A stretch of 64,000 nucleotides of DNA from contig OX467090.1 of assembly GCA_950106755.1 (NCBI GenBank), positions 18,019,092 to 18,083,091 on the forward strand, given 5' to 3'. The stretch is from Climacium dendroides (Eukaryota; Streptophyta; Bryopsida; Hypnales; Climaciaceae). Under the pieces are notes generated by a model, which saw only the letters and a list, made by a program, of their open reading frames with translations, was not told where the DNA came from and searched no databases. This document shows, piece by piece, positions 21,794 through 34,770 of this stretch (position 1 is its first letter; every line of letters begins with the position of its first letter). The position numbers and the translations under genes were made by a program.

Positions 21794-22087
21794 TTGTGAT
21801 TACATGCGCATTGGTTTGGCCTCCTCTGTCCTCAAGACACAACAAGAGCCGTCAATTTTGTTCCAAAAAAAATCCCACCTCCACCCTCTACCATAGATTT
21901 GAATCAGATTCATTTTCAAATTTCTGTGATTGGAAAATCATTGTAATTACAAGCTGATTGGTTTGGCCTCTTCTCGTCCCAAAGACACAACACGAGCCAT
22001 CAATCTTGTTAAAAACACCCCACCCACACCTCTTGCCGTAGATTTGAATTTCAAATTCATTTTTAGATTTTAAATTCAACCATACAT
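21794..22087 (+). repeat. tandem duplication, about 147-bp unit
   Basis: Two adjacent copies (from 21794 and 21941) share GATTGGTTTGGCCTC, AAGACACAACA(A/C)GAGCC and CCATAGATTTGAAT-like blocks. No coding capacity. Confidence 0.7.
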
Positions 22088-23220
22088 CTGAATTTCAACC
22101 AATTTTAGAAACACAAAATGGTATGGATACAGAAATATGATACGAATATAGAGACATGATACAGATATTAAAAATGCTATGGATACAAAAATACAAAAGT
22201 TAACCTATATTGTTTACTGTACAAAGTACATTTGAAAATTACAAATAGGGGTCGGTTAGGGTTGGGGGAAAAGTGTTGGGGATTTTAAAAAAATATTTAA
22301 GTTGGTTGCAATGCACATTGCAATGTGAATTTACATTCACTTGCAATGCACATTTGACACTATCCACCCAAAGTATACAATATAATATTGGTTAGTGAAC
22401 TATATACGTCTAGTATGCAGCCACTCATTTGAATGAATATATTTATGTGAAATTTTCCTTTTTATTAGATTTAGATTCTTTTATTAGTATTAAATTCTTG
22501 GTATAAGTGCAATTTTTCTTAGTATGGGATAAACTTGTTAAAATACTAATCATACATTTGCCATATAAATCAGGGGAGCAATTGAACAACAATTACAACA
22601 AAGTTTTTCAGAGAAGTTTTTACAAAAAGTTGTGAATACATGTGCAACAAGCAAACATATCACCTACAATAAAGTTCCCACTAATAGAAGTGGGGGAAAT
22701 TTTATAAGAATGAAAGCAAAACAACTCCAAGAAATAAATAGACAAATACTTTGTTTGCAAAAACAAGAAACCAAGTAGTCTATAAGAATTAAGTTAAGAG
22801 GTCCATAAACCAACTACGTTTTGAATGCATCCTCTATCTAGGAATGAATGATAGGTTCCTTAAAATATCTATTATTATCATTGATAAAATAGATAAGCTT
22901 AAAGGGACAATTCATAGAGCTAACACACAATTGATGGCACTATAAACGTCGAACTTTTTTATAGTACAAACACATGTACAACCTAACTACAAAGTCAACT
23001 ATACAAATTAATCTTTGTCAACATCTTCCAACACAACTTCATAAAACCCACGATAAAACCCTAAGGCACAAAAACCTCAAAATGAGCTATAAACATACAC
23101 CACCTCTCACTCTTCTTCCATTACAATACCAAACAAAACTCTAAACCTCTTACAAATTGTTCATTAGTTAAGTGGAGTGGTCCTAGAATGAATTTCTTCA
23201 GTGAACAAAACTAAATATTA
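22088..23220. other. AT-rich DNA, no gene seen
   Basis: Contains a small palindrome-rich patch at 22306-22352 (GCAATGCACATTGCAATGTG). Otherwise unremarkable. Confidence 0.5.
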
Positions 23221-23813
23221 TTCTCTCTGTCTCAAAAAGAAACCCTTGTATTGACTTCACATTTGTCTCAAAAAAGGAATCTGTGTTAACTTTGCCTCTC
23301 TCTCCTCCTATTGTTTAACCATTGATAGAATTTCAAAAAAGAACATCATTTGCCTTTCTCTCACCCTATTGCTTAAACATTAATAGAATCTAAAAAAGAA
23401 ACATGTATTTGCTTCTTTATTGTACCATGTTTTATGTTCTCTATGAGTTAGATTTGGTTTCTATTTACTAATTGTGCCCAAAACAATAATATCGTGAGCA
23501 TTAGGATTTGTTTTTTCAATAGATGGAAGAACTTGCATAGCTAGGCTTGCTTGTCCTTCATCTACATTTGCACTAAAAACGCTTCATATTGACCACTTTT
23601 TATGAATCAACATTGATGAAAAAACACCCCAAAAGTCACACTTTTGATGGATTTTTTTTCCTTTCAAGGCAGTTTTAAGTGTAAAAACTATGTACTTGGA
23701 TTTTGGAATAGTTCAAGACTAATCTTTGACACCTTTCAGTTGCAATTTATTGCTATGATTTCTTAATCTCAAAGAAAACCTGAAACACGGATTTCTTTTT
23801 GAGACAAAGGAAA
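23221..23813. mobile_element. mariner-like (Stowaway-type) non-autonomous element
   Basis: Terminal inverted repeats TTCTCTCTGTCTCAAAAAG (left) and TTTCCTTTGTCTCAAAAAG (right, read inward) continue as AAA(C/T)CC. TA dinucleotides flank both ends (23219-23220, 23814-23815). The ends and TA target fit plant mariner-like elements. At 593 bp there is no transposase. Internal GTCTCAAAAA/CTCTCTC segments are partly repeated. Confidence 0.7.
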
Positions 23814-24259
23814 TAGAATAGTATATGAATAGAGTTTTAAAGTTGCATAGGGCCCTATTTGCACCCCATTCATTTGTGGCAATTGTGATCCCAACCCCAT
23901 CAGATAGTACTTCAAAATTTTTAAACTTGAGCCATGAGGACATAGCCACAAATATAATGCTTGCAACACATCTATATACTGTAATGTTATTTGTGCAACC
24001 ACACCCTTAGGGCTAAAACATTTTATTCTTTCATGCAAAAGTACAAAGTTTGGCATGCTGAATGTTCAATGAAGTTTGAGTACCTTCACATTTCCCAACA
24101 AGAACTCAATCAAAAGAAGTCATATTGAATTTCTTGCTTTGTTTTGTTCAATCTTGATCATTTAGTTACAAAATAAATTAGGAAAGGCTTTCATATTTTA
24201 TAAGGGTTTTGAAATTGGATGCCATTTGAATCTGCAAAGTTATAATTAAATAAACTAAT

Positions 24260-24606
24260 TTAACCCCTAAACAACTAAGCTACATTTTTTAGCAATATAG
24301 AAATTTTGGGCAACTTACTACAAATGAATTTTTTTTTTTCACAAAAATGTGACCTTGTGAAGTACAATTGCCTAGTTTTATGCAAGCTAAAAAAGGGAGC
24401 TTTGTCAATTCAAATGCTAATATATTGCAATCTACATTGTAAAATTTATTTTTAAAAAATTTCTATATCTTTTCAAACTAACATACTGCAAGATCCTATA
24501 GTTACATATGTCCAAAAAAAATTTCTTAAAATTTGGTACTTGAACTAGAAATGGCAGTTTGGGAGTGTTTTTAGTTAAAACATAGTCAAGGAACTTTAGG
24601 GGTTAA
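24260..24606. mobile_element. TTAA-flanked short element, copy 1
   Basis: Left end TTAACCCCTAAACAAC, right end read inward TTAACCCCTAAAGTTCC. The right half (AGAAATGGCAGTTT and nearby) matches the right half of the 32837-33778 element. There is no coding capacity. Confidence 0.65.
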
Positions 24607-27600
24607 TGGGATGTATTGAATAAAATAATAGAATTCTTGTACTATTTTGGAATGATTTATAGTGTGTGTATCAATACTTTTGAAGTAAATAAAAAATGGA
24701 GCCACAATTTATAGTAAAGGTAACTAGATGCTGCCTTTCTAAATATATTTTTGATTTCCATTTTTTTTAAAACAAAAATTTAGTATTTAAATTGCAAATT
24801 TTAAAAAAATTTATATTTTTTGTTTATTTAAGGATATGAAGTATCCAAGATTATTTGAATGGAGTTTGCATTTCAAAAGTGTTTTTTTTAAGCACACCTC
24901 TATGTATAGTCTAAAGGTACCTTAAAATAGAAATTTTATTTTTTCCAAAGAAGACAATTGAAAGCAAGTTCTCTTGCATGTACACACCTAGACATTCAAA
25001 AATAATTATCCATCATCTCTTTAGTAGAATCTCACATATAGCAAGTTTTTAAAAACATCTTATTTTTTATTATCTATAGAAATTTAAACATTAGAATATA
25101 TATTTTATTAAAAAAAATTTAATATCCTATTTTGTACATAACTTTTGGAAATATGGAATTTATAATGTTATATTTTTTGTTTTTTTTATCTTTTATTAAA
25201 AAAGATATAATACCCACTAATTATATCCTAAATGCAAAAAATGGCACAAGCAATTTAGGCTTTCACTCTATATCATTTTGTTTCTTATATTCAACTCTTA
25301 AAACTAGATGAACTCACCATCAACTTTCAAACTCCACATTTCTTATTTTGCACTTTGTACCTCTAATGTTTGAATTGATTAAAAGATTGAATAGGCTAAT
25401 AGTAATGCAATCCAATTTCAAAGTGATAGGTTGTATTTCTTTAATAACCAATAGTGAGTTAAACATTAGTGATTTTTCACATGAATATTTTTCTATTCAA
25501 TTGAAAATATTTAATTCTATATTTTGTGATTTTTTCATGATTTTTATTTAGAACCTAAAGGTTGAAAGGCCATGAATGGGTTTTAAAGAAATTTGGACAA
25601 GTTCCTGTTGTGGCAAATTTTGTAAAAATTTCTTGAAACTTCTTTTAGAAGTAAGAAAATGTATTTGCTTTCTATATACATAAATTTTATTTCAATTTTT
25701 ACTTTGGAAAAAATTAAGCCTTTCTATGTTCAAAATGCTTGATTTGGTGCAACAAACCTCCCCTCCCCTCAAATTCAAAATCATTAATCCCTTAAGTTCC
25801 ATGACTGTATTTTGTTTTGTTTTTATCAAAAACGCTAAAAAACTACCATTTTTAGTACAAGTACCAAATTTTGGGAAAAAGACTTTTTTGACACATGTAA
25901 TCATAGGATCTTGTAGTATGCTAGCTTGAAAACATGTGGTAAAAATTTTAGAAATTTCCACCACATGGATTCTAAGATATAAGCATCGAAATTCATTTAA
26001 ATCATTTTTTGGCCCTATCAAAAATAAGGCAGCTTGCCCTTTACAAGCTCACTTTTCTATGAAAAAATGTCCAAAATGGTGATGCTTCTTTGGATTCGTT
26101 TTTCAAGACAAATTAGACACATGCTTGACAAATTTCAGATCCTTTGGAATTGTACAACATATAGAAAAAATATAGTAAGTAGATAGTAGTAAAGAAAGAT
26201 TCAAAATACTAAATTGTCAAGAATTTAGTTGTGGAATTGAAAAATGACATTCTATGATTTTATTTTTTATCAAAAATATTGAAACTTGAGTAAGATAAAG
26301 GACTTCAAAGTTTATTTTAGAATAGAGAATCCATAACTACTCGCAGACAAAAAATCTTCATAACTTTTGACTCATTGATCAAAATGGAATGATTCAAAGC
26401 TTTTTACATATATATAACTCTAAAAAACCAATTTCATATTTGTAATTATGAAAAAAGTGGGTTTTTTTATTTGCCCGAATTGCCTAGTTACAAAAAAATA
26501 ACATATTAGTATGTATATTTTTTGTGAAACTGTTGTGATTGCATTTGATATAGGATGTTAGTATTAATATTCTATATTCCATCTCAATACTTGTGTCCAT
26601 ACATTGTATCATACTAATATTCCATATATAATATTTGTTTGCAACGGTGCTAATATGTGAGCCCAAAAATGTGAGCTTGTGAGCATTGAGCTTACAATAT
26701 AGGTAGTTACCTATAATATAGATACTACATTGTATAGAAGGTGTATATACATCTATAACATAGGTGTGTAGTATTCTAAGCTCATGGGCTAACACTCCTA
26801 TGCTCACATAATAGTATAATACCAACCCTTGGTAGGGGAGGAGTGGTCAAATTTTTAAAAAAAAAATCAATAGTCTAAATTTTTCCTATAGAAGGTGGAA
26901 GGTAAGAGCGGAACACTCTTAATGGTTATTCTCCATTTGCAATGATAGGATTTATTGAAATTGACTCCTTCATAATATACTTGCACTTTGACACTAACAA
27001 AAATATTAGTTCACTTATTCATCATTCTTTCCACTAATGATTCTCTCCAAGGTTAGTCTTTTCACCAATGTGGAAGCATTGAAAAGGAAACAAAAAGATT
27101 AGAACCTTTGTTTTTTTTCTTTGCTCAAATAGAAGGATCTCAAGGAGGAAACTTATAGTGTTTTTTGAACCCATGTGCATGCGAAGGGGTATTCAATGGA
27201 GCCTACTGTTTTTAGTGAAGGAATTTTAAGACCCCATAATCTTATATAATTTTCATAAATGACTAACTAATAGGATTTTTATGTTGGTTAAAGTTAAAGA
27301 AAATTGCATTAACTTCTCAAGGTTTTCAATTTTATTAGGCCTAAAATTACTTCAAAGTACTCAAATCCAAAATAGGGCTAAAATCTTCATTTATATTTAT
27401 TCATTATATATTCAATTGTAGGATGCTTTAGTTAACTTGTTAGAATACACCTTCCTAAAATTTTAAAATAAAAAACCCTACCAATTGCAAGATGAAGTTG
27501 TTTGAATTTCAAAAAGAAGTATTTTCAACTCTTCCAAAATAGTTAGATTTTGTCTTTCAAACTTTTTACATAAAAATGTATAGATCTTGCAACATTTTAC

Positions 27601-27740
27601 CCTCAATAATATGTTGAAGAAATAAGTTGGAAATACCTATAAAAATTCCAAAAGATATATATTTCATATTTGTGCTTAAAAATAATAGTAAGTAGAAATT
27701 TTTTGAGTAACTATGATTTAAAATACTAAATTGTTAAGAA
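24607..27740. other. AT-rich interspersed repeat DNA
   Basis: No gene is supported. The segment at 26201-26250 is a paralogue of the sequences flanking the 27741-30455 CACTA element. 26340-26470 resembles 30620-30740, so a dispersed AT-rich repeat occurs at least twice here. Confidence 0.5.
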
Positions 27741-28009
27741 CACTACAACAATGACAGTGTTTTATGACTGCAAAATATGACTGCAGTGAGTTGTAAAATC
27801 AAAAAATATGACTCACGCAGAAATCACTGTAGATGACTCGGGATATGATTGACTCCAGTAGTTTAGAAGCAGTCGCTTCAGACATCAGTCATATTGGCAG
27901 TCATATGGGTTGAGGGGTATAAATACCCATTTTTAGCCATAGTATGCCAACTAGGCATATACTTTGACTATCCTAGGGGGATTTTGACTTTTTCTTGGGT
28001 TGCCCGGGT

Positions 28010-28530
28010 AAATAAAAAAATCCTATGTGGAATACGACTGTGTCGAGTCATATTTTTTGATGACGTGGAATATAACTGTGATGAATCATATTTTTTGATG
28101 ACGTGGAATATGACTGTGGTGAGTCATATTTTGCAGTAACATGGAATATGACTGCGGTGAGTCATATTTTGCAGTGATGTGGAATATGACTGCAATAAGT
28201 CATATTTTGCAGTAATGTGAAATATGTCTGCGGTGAGTCATATTTTGCAGTAACGTGGAATATGACTACAGTGAGTCATATTTTATAGTGATGTAATATA
28301 TGACTGCGGTAAGTCATTTTTTGTAGTGATATGGAATATGACTGCGGTCAGTCATATTTGTAGTAACATGGAATATGATTGCAATGAGTCATATTTTTTG
28401 GTTACATGGAATATAACTAGTGTGAGTCATATTTTGCAGTAATGTGAAATATGACTATGGTGAGTCATATTCTTGTTAATGTGAAAAATGATTCTCATGA
28501 GTCATATTTTTGAATGATGTAGAATACGAC
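28010..28530. repeat. subterminal array of about 38-bp units in the CACTA element
   Basis: About 13 units of GGAATATGACTG-(C/T)GGTGAGTCATATTTTGCAGTAA type, each holding the inverted pair TATGACT/AGTCATA. Such arrays are where CACTA-encoded DNA-binding proteins usually dock; that role is inference here. Confidence 0.8.
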
Positions 28531-29079
28531 TCTTGTTAGTCATATTACTAACTACAATCACATTTTTAATGCATTTTAAGTAGACATGATATATAACTAT
28601 CATACATCAAGATGATTTGACAATTGAATAAAAAGCCTCATGCAATTAAAAATGAATACATAATATATGATTTTAGAGATGTATGAGAGATAATCATATT
28701 AAAGAAGGAGAATGTAAGAATAAATACAACTATCTTCATTGACATTTATTAGTCACTAATACAAAATCTATATATCACAATGAATCATTCACACAATCCA
28801 ATAAGGCCTACAATCCTTACAATAATGTGAAGATGGCTTCATTGGATTGTAAGTAGCCTCTAATGTCTTTGTTTCAGCTTTTGGTGCCTGCATATACAAT
28901 TAAAGAAATGAGACGTTAATTTTTAGTGATTGAACAACAAAGCTCAACCTTCAAAGGTTTATAACAACACAAAATATGTACCTCAAGTTTAAGATAGGAA
29001 GAATAAGATTGATAATGGAAAAAACAAGAAAAAAAAGATAAGTATTAAGAAATAACAAGAAGTAAAAGTTAAGATGCAA

Positions 29080-29885
29080 TAAGAAATAAGAAGCAACAAC
29101 TAAGCAACAACTAAGATACAACAAAAAATAAGAAACAACAACTAAAACGTAAGAAGAAACACAAAATAAGAAGCAACAACTAAGACACAACAAGAAACAA
29201 GAAACAACAACTAAAACGTAAGAAGAAACACAAAATAAGAAACAACAACTAAGACACAACAAGAAACAAGAAGCAACAACTAAGACACAACAAGAAACAA
29301 CTAAACAACAACTAAGACACAACAAGAAACAAGAAACAACAACTAAAACGTAAGAAGAAACACAAAATAAGAAACAACAACTAAGACACAATAAGAAACA
29401 AGAAGCAACAATTAAGACACAACAAGAAACAACTAAGAAACAACTAAAATACAACAAAAAACAAGAAACAACTAAGAAACAACTAAGAAACAACTAAGAC
29501 ACAACAAAAAACAAGAAACAACAACTAAAACGTAAGAAGAAACAACAACTAAGACACAACATGAAGTAACAATTAAGACACAAGAAGAAATAAGAAGAAA
29601 CAACTAAGATACAAGAAGAAACAAAAAGCATCAACTAAGACACAACAAGAAACAACAAGAAATGAGAGTGTAAATGCAACAAAAAGAAATAAGAAGCAAG
29701 AACTACAAAACAAGAACTAAAAAGAAGAAAGAGTTCAAATGCAAGGAAAAAAAATTTAGATGCAACAATAAGAAGCAAGAAACATAAAGTAAAGAGCAAC
29801 AAGAAACAAGAGTTGAGATGCAACAAAAAAAAAAAACAAATGAGAGCTAAGAGACAATAGAAGGTAAGGAAGAAGAACCACAAGA
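29080..29885. repeat. AAGAAACAACAACTAAGACAC minisatellite
   Basis: Purine/AAC-rich repeat of about 20-24 bp units, with some longer higher-order copies containing ACTAAAACGTAAGAAGAAAC. The reverse complement of the same composition recurs at 63000-63270 in the sister element. Confidence 0.75.
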
Positions 29886-29887
29886 AG

Positions 29888-30110
29888 TGACGGCTAGGGT
29901 TTCAAAACCCTAAAAAATGGCGGCTAGGGTTTTTAAACCCTAAAAAGCGGCGACTAGGGTTTCAAAACCCTAAAAAGCATCGGCTACGGTTTCAAAACCC
30001 TAAAAAGTGGTGGCTAGGGTTTAGGAACCCTAAAAAAATAATGGCTAGGGTCTCAAAACACTAAAAAAGTGATGACTAGGATTCAAAATCCGAAAAAGTA
30101 GGTGACAATG
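29888..30110. repeat. array of AGGGTTTCAAAACCCT palindromes
   Basis: Six or seven units of about 33-35 bp, each GGCTAGGGTTTCAAAACCCT then AAAAA-G-GGC. Each unit is a perfect or near-perfect inverted pair of AGGGTTT/AAACCCT, the plant telomeric (telo-box) word. Degrades rightward. Confidence 0.8.
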
Positions 30111-30455
30111 ATTTCAAAATTTTAAATGATGGCTTATTTATATTTTTGTTAGAATTGCCCGTATTCTTTTTGAATTGCCCAAAACCAAAAAAAATTCACT
30201 ACTATGAAAATATAATTGATAATATGACTCAATGTTCCCAAACATGTTCCCTACGTTCCCTATGAAGTACTTTGGTATTCCTAATGGCCGTATAGTATAC
30301 ACTTGTGAAGTACAAGGCGTAAAAATGACTGGTAGTCATATTTTGCAGTCATATTTCTCCCCAAAGTGTTGGCCTTCAAGAATATGACTGCAAGCAGTCG
30401 CCAGTCATCCTTAGTCATAATTCTGCAGTCATAAAATACTGCCATTGTTGTAGTG

Positions 30456-32836
30456 GAATTTAGTTATGGAATTGAAAAATTCCAATATCAATGGTTGTAA
30501 TGTTGTAATAAATAATCTTACACCCAACACTTTTATTTTTTTCAAAAATATTGAAAATTAAATTAAATAAAGAATTTCAAAGTTTATCATAGAATAGATA
30601 TTATATAATTGCCCACAAACTAGAACTCCTCATAATTTTCATCTCATTAATCAAAATAGAATGATTCCAAAACTTTTCATATATGTGTGAATAAATAAAA
30701 TCAATTTCAAATTTTTATTTTAAGAAAAAGTGATTTTTTAAAGAAATCTTCTAAGCTACTTGAATGGATTGCTTGCAAAACAATGAAAATTACATATCAT
30801 TCAATGTTTTTTTAGCTTGTGTGGAGGGTTGTGAATTTCCAGAGGTTCCCAAATTGTGGGAACTTAGCTAAGGAGTTGCTTGATGTGGCACAGTGATTGC
30901 TACGTTAGATAGTAATAAAAAGTTAATTTTTAAATATTTTAAATATTTTTGAAAATTTTCATTAATTTTTCATTATTAAAAAATATTATAGTTCACAAGC
31001 CTAAAATAGCCCTTCACTTGTTGAAATTTTTTCTAATGCATACAATAATTTTTTAACCATATAGGCAACAATTATGAAAATTGTTGCTTCTTTAAAGCTA
31101 CAGGCTCCTTGGGCACATGATATGTGAAATTTTCAAAAAATAAAAATAAAAATTTTGTTCATAGTGAACTGCCCAAAATTGTTGTGTTGCCAAAAAATAT
31201 TGTTTGGCCCTGTAGAGGTTAATATTATCTTTTGATACTTTGAAATTTTGTTTTTTTTCAGGGTTTAAGCTTCAACTCATTCAATTGCAAGTTCAAGGAA
31301 AATATTCAAATGCAAATAAGGAAATATTAATTCATTACTTTTCAATAAAAATATAGTACACATTTCTATACCAAAACATGTTCTAGCCAACCATAAAAAT
31401 ACTAACATGCTCAAAATAAGTCTACAACTTCAAAACACTTTGCACCAAAAGCCCCATTCAACATTCAAAAGTATCAATATACATCTAATGGAACAAATAA
31501 AATCTATAAGTATATACATACCAACCAAAACTTCTTAAACTTGTTTTTCCTTTATTTTATCTCATTTTATAAATATAAAACTACCACCCCAATAAACAAA
31601 CTCTACTCTACTCACTTGCCCCGGACCACCAAATTCTAAGAAGAAACAAACTTTCTATACATAACTACCTCACAAATCTTATCCAAACTAAACCAATGTA
31701 ATACCCAAAAAATTTATTCCCAAAACTTACCACAAAACAACTCTCAGATTCAAAGTAAATTCCTTCAATCATAGCACATATTCTAAACTATAAGACCACC
31801 CCAAATCCTAAACATAATACAACATGCTATATGAAGCAATCATAATTTGAAAGACCTCAAAGCACATAAATGGAGTGAGGTAGGAACCTCACCCAAAACC
31901 CTAGCCATACACATGACATGCTCCTATTTTATCACAAACTTCGAAGAAACACACGAAGCAATGTAAAGGACATTGCAAATCCAAAGAAAATTGATACAAT
32001 GATGCCTATACCAAAGTAATAGTTGGCCTCCCAATACAACTAGTTCAAGGCAATAATTCCACTCAAAATTGTAATATACTTCAAAATGTGCTCATCCTTG
32101 GATGTCTAAATCCTAAAATCTGATGCAAGTATAGAAGTATATTTAGTACTAGTCAACTAAGATCCTTACCTTAAATCCTATATTATTCCAAAAAAATATC
32201 TAGGACCTTTTATTAAATAATAGGATTTTATAATGATAAGCTTTATTTGTAAAATATATAATGGATATTTTAGAACTATAAGTCTATGTAATTGGTCCTT
32301 TATTTATATGCACTCATGTGATTTTCCAAACTTTTGTATAGTGCCTTTTTTGAGGGAAGATCTATTATTTGTTTTCACATGAACATCTCTTTTATTTTCT
32401 AAACCAATTTCATTTGAAAGTATAGGCACTAGGATGATGGTTAAATATGATTTTTAAGGAAAATAATAAAACAAATTAACTTCTAAGAAATAGTAATTAT
32501 TAGAAGCCCAAAAATTATTATAAAAAATACCATTGTAGTAGTTTTATGTGTATTTTCATCTAATTAAAACCTTAAGATCTTGATGTTGACATAATTATGA
32601 AGGGAATCCAAATTTTAGTCACTAAATCTTTACCATCTACATGACCATAAGCTTCAAACGAGGCTTCAAAGTTAACACTTATTATTTTTTGCCCTTGGAA
32701 AACAATGATTATAAATCCATGGTTGATATGTCTTGCAACATTTAGTACATAATTTATATTCTATGAATCAAGCATAGTACCATATTCCTAGCTCCCTACA
32801 TCCCTTTGAGTTTAAGCCACTTCAAAAGATGACTAT
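30456..32836. other. AT-rich interspersed repeat DNA
   Basis: No gene is supported. The first 300 bp continue the repeat interrupted by the CACTA insertion (compare 26220-26470). The rest is featureless AT-rich sequence. Confidence 0.5.
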
Positions 32837-33778
32837 TTAACCCCTAAAGGACCATTGTCCCTTCGGGGGACAAATTGGATTTCGGGCAGGTACCTACGGG
32901 CTGAAATTTTGTCATGATTTTTTGAAACTTTTTTTGAAGATATAAAAATTGATGAGCTTTGTGGGAATATAAATTTTTTCACATTTGGTGCCCGGAAACA
33001 AAAGTTATGACCAAATAAGCTCAAAGTAGGGGACGGGGGGCAATCCGGGCAGAAAAAAAAAAATTGAAAAATTTTGAATTTTGAATTTTTGGATTTTTTT
33101 CTTGTTAGATTATATTTTTTTCTGCATGGGAAGCTTTGATTCATTCCATTTGGACTTATTATGAGAAAGTTATGGACAATCTTGTTTATTGGGCAGCTAG
33201 AGCATCTTCCTGAAAAATAAACTTATAGAATTCATTTCTGAATGCAATTTTTACAATTTTTCTGAAAAAAAACTTTTACATGATTTTGTTTGCTTGCTAA
33301 AACAATCTCACCATTGGGATTAGTGCATTTTAATTCCATCTTAAAGATATGAATAATTTAGACTTTCCTTCATTCTCATACCTACTTCTACTTAACAATT
33401 TTTTTAAGCATGAAAATTAAGGTTTTTCTTAAAATTTTATTTTTCCCTAGACTCTCAACTCAATTTCCCACAATAAGGATTTAAAGCTCAAAACTCTGTA
33501 GTGCAAAAAATTTAAGTTAAAAAATTTCAAAGTCAAATAATCTAGTCCTGCAAGGTGCTGAAAAAATTGTTTTTTTCACTTTAAACGCAAATATCTTTTA
33601 ATCTATGTGGTCAAATTTTCTGAAATTTTTTCCACACATTTCCATACTAGTAAAGTATAAGATCCTACGGTTGGATGTGCAAAAAAAATAATTTTCAAAT
33701 TTTTTTACTCTTTGCTACAGAAATGGCAGTTTTGAGTGTTTTTTGGCAGAAATAAGGCCTTGGTCTTCTAGGGGTTAA
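32837..33778. mobile_element. TTAA-flanked element, copy 2, 942 bp
   Basis: Left end TTAACCCCTAAAGGACCATT, right end read inward TTAACCCCTAGAAGACCAAG. Internal sequence near the right end (AGAAATGGCAGTTT, GATCCTA) matches copy 1. A 103-codon minus-strand frame at its left end has no recognisable domain. Confidence 0.7.
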
Positions 33779-34419
33779 GCTATTATATTGTGACCATGGG
33801 CAGGACATATATTTTGTTCCGTGTAGTAATTGCAAAGTATGTCACAATTTCATTTGTCAAATTTTCATTTATACAATTATTCATTGATTCCAATCATTTT
33901 TGTTGAATTCTAATGACATTCAAAGATCTTTTCATCAAAACCTTGCAATTTGACAAAACCATTTTGGAGATTTTGCAATGTGAAAATTTCCATTCTAGTT
34001 TGTTAATTCTTAAAGGTCTATAGAGTATTGTATATTTTGTACTATATTTAACTTTTAGAGTATTAATTATATACAAAATTATATACAATTTATTCTTGAT
34101 GTAAATTTTATCCATGAAAGTTATATTTTTTGAATTTATATCCAACATGAAATAAATTTGATCAAATTTAGTTCCTATTCTAATTGGAATATTTGTGAAA
34201 ATATTAAAATTCAATATTTAATGCAATATGAACTTTGGACCTATAACCATAGTTTAGAATGATATGATAAGTTTGATTAACACTATGATGATCTACCTTG
34301 TAATATACAATTATGGTAAAAATTTCAGATTTCTTGATCATATTTTGTATTAATATGAATTTTTAATCCTTTTTCCTTAAAAACATCAAATTATCAAAAG
34401 AAATTTGAAAATTTTATGT

Positions 34420-34641
34420 CTAATAGAAGACCATAACATTGTATACCAGACTGGGGGACTTCCCTTTTGCTTCCATAGGGAGTGGGAGCCCCCAACAAGG
34501 AAGCTTCTTGAAAGAGCTACGTGGTGAGAGTTGATGTGGTACTACAGGCCAACACTGTTCCGTAAGCCAATCTGCATTCTGCATTTTAATTAAACTCACC
34601 CCCCCCCCCCCCCATGCATCTTTGGGGGAATTATACCTCAT
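34420..34641. other. poly(C)-bearing AT-rich segment
   Basis: Contains GTGGGAGCCCCCAACAAGGAAG and a run of about 16 C at 34599-34614. The phrase GTGGGAGCC(T/C) recurs at 46226, suggesting another dispersed repeat. No gene. Confidence 0.35.
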
Positions 34642-34770
34642 GTGTCAGGGAGGTAGGGAGCCCAGTTACCAATGTTATGACACCTCTGAAACTTAATCCA
34701 TAAACAACACTAAGGATGTTATTTGGCCGATGAATGATAAACAATCTCTCTATGTAGGATAGAAGTGCAA

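Larger units (their letters stand above)
27741..30455. mobile_element. complete non-autonomous CACTA (En/Spm-like) element, 2.7 kb
   Basis: Ends CACTACAACAATGACAGTGT (left) and CACTACAACAATGGCAGTAT (right, read inward). It is flanked by GAA on both sides (27738-27740 and 30456-30458), the 3-bp duplication of CACTA elements. The outer flanks rejoin into a sequence present unbroken at 26201-26250. No transposase frame is present. Inside are subterminal ATGACTGC/GAGTCATA repeats, an AAC-rich minisatellite and an AGGGTTTCAAAACCCT array. A 180-residue open frame on the minus strand (28951-29493) is an artefact of the AAC-rich repeat. Confidence 0.9.

Noticed and set aside
28010..28530. CRISPR-like array
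   Set aside because: The units are contiguous without unique spacers and lie inside a plant CACTA element.
28951..29493. 180-codon minus-strand frame rich in Cys, Leu and Phe, resembling a membrane protein
   Set aside because: It is the reverse complement of the AAGAAACAACAACTAAGACAC minisatellite inside a CACTA element. No start context, promoter or domain.
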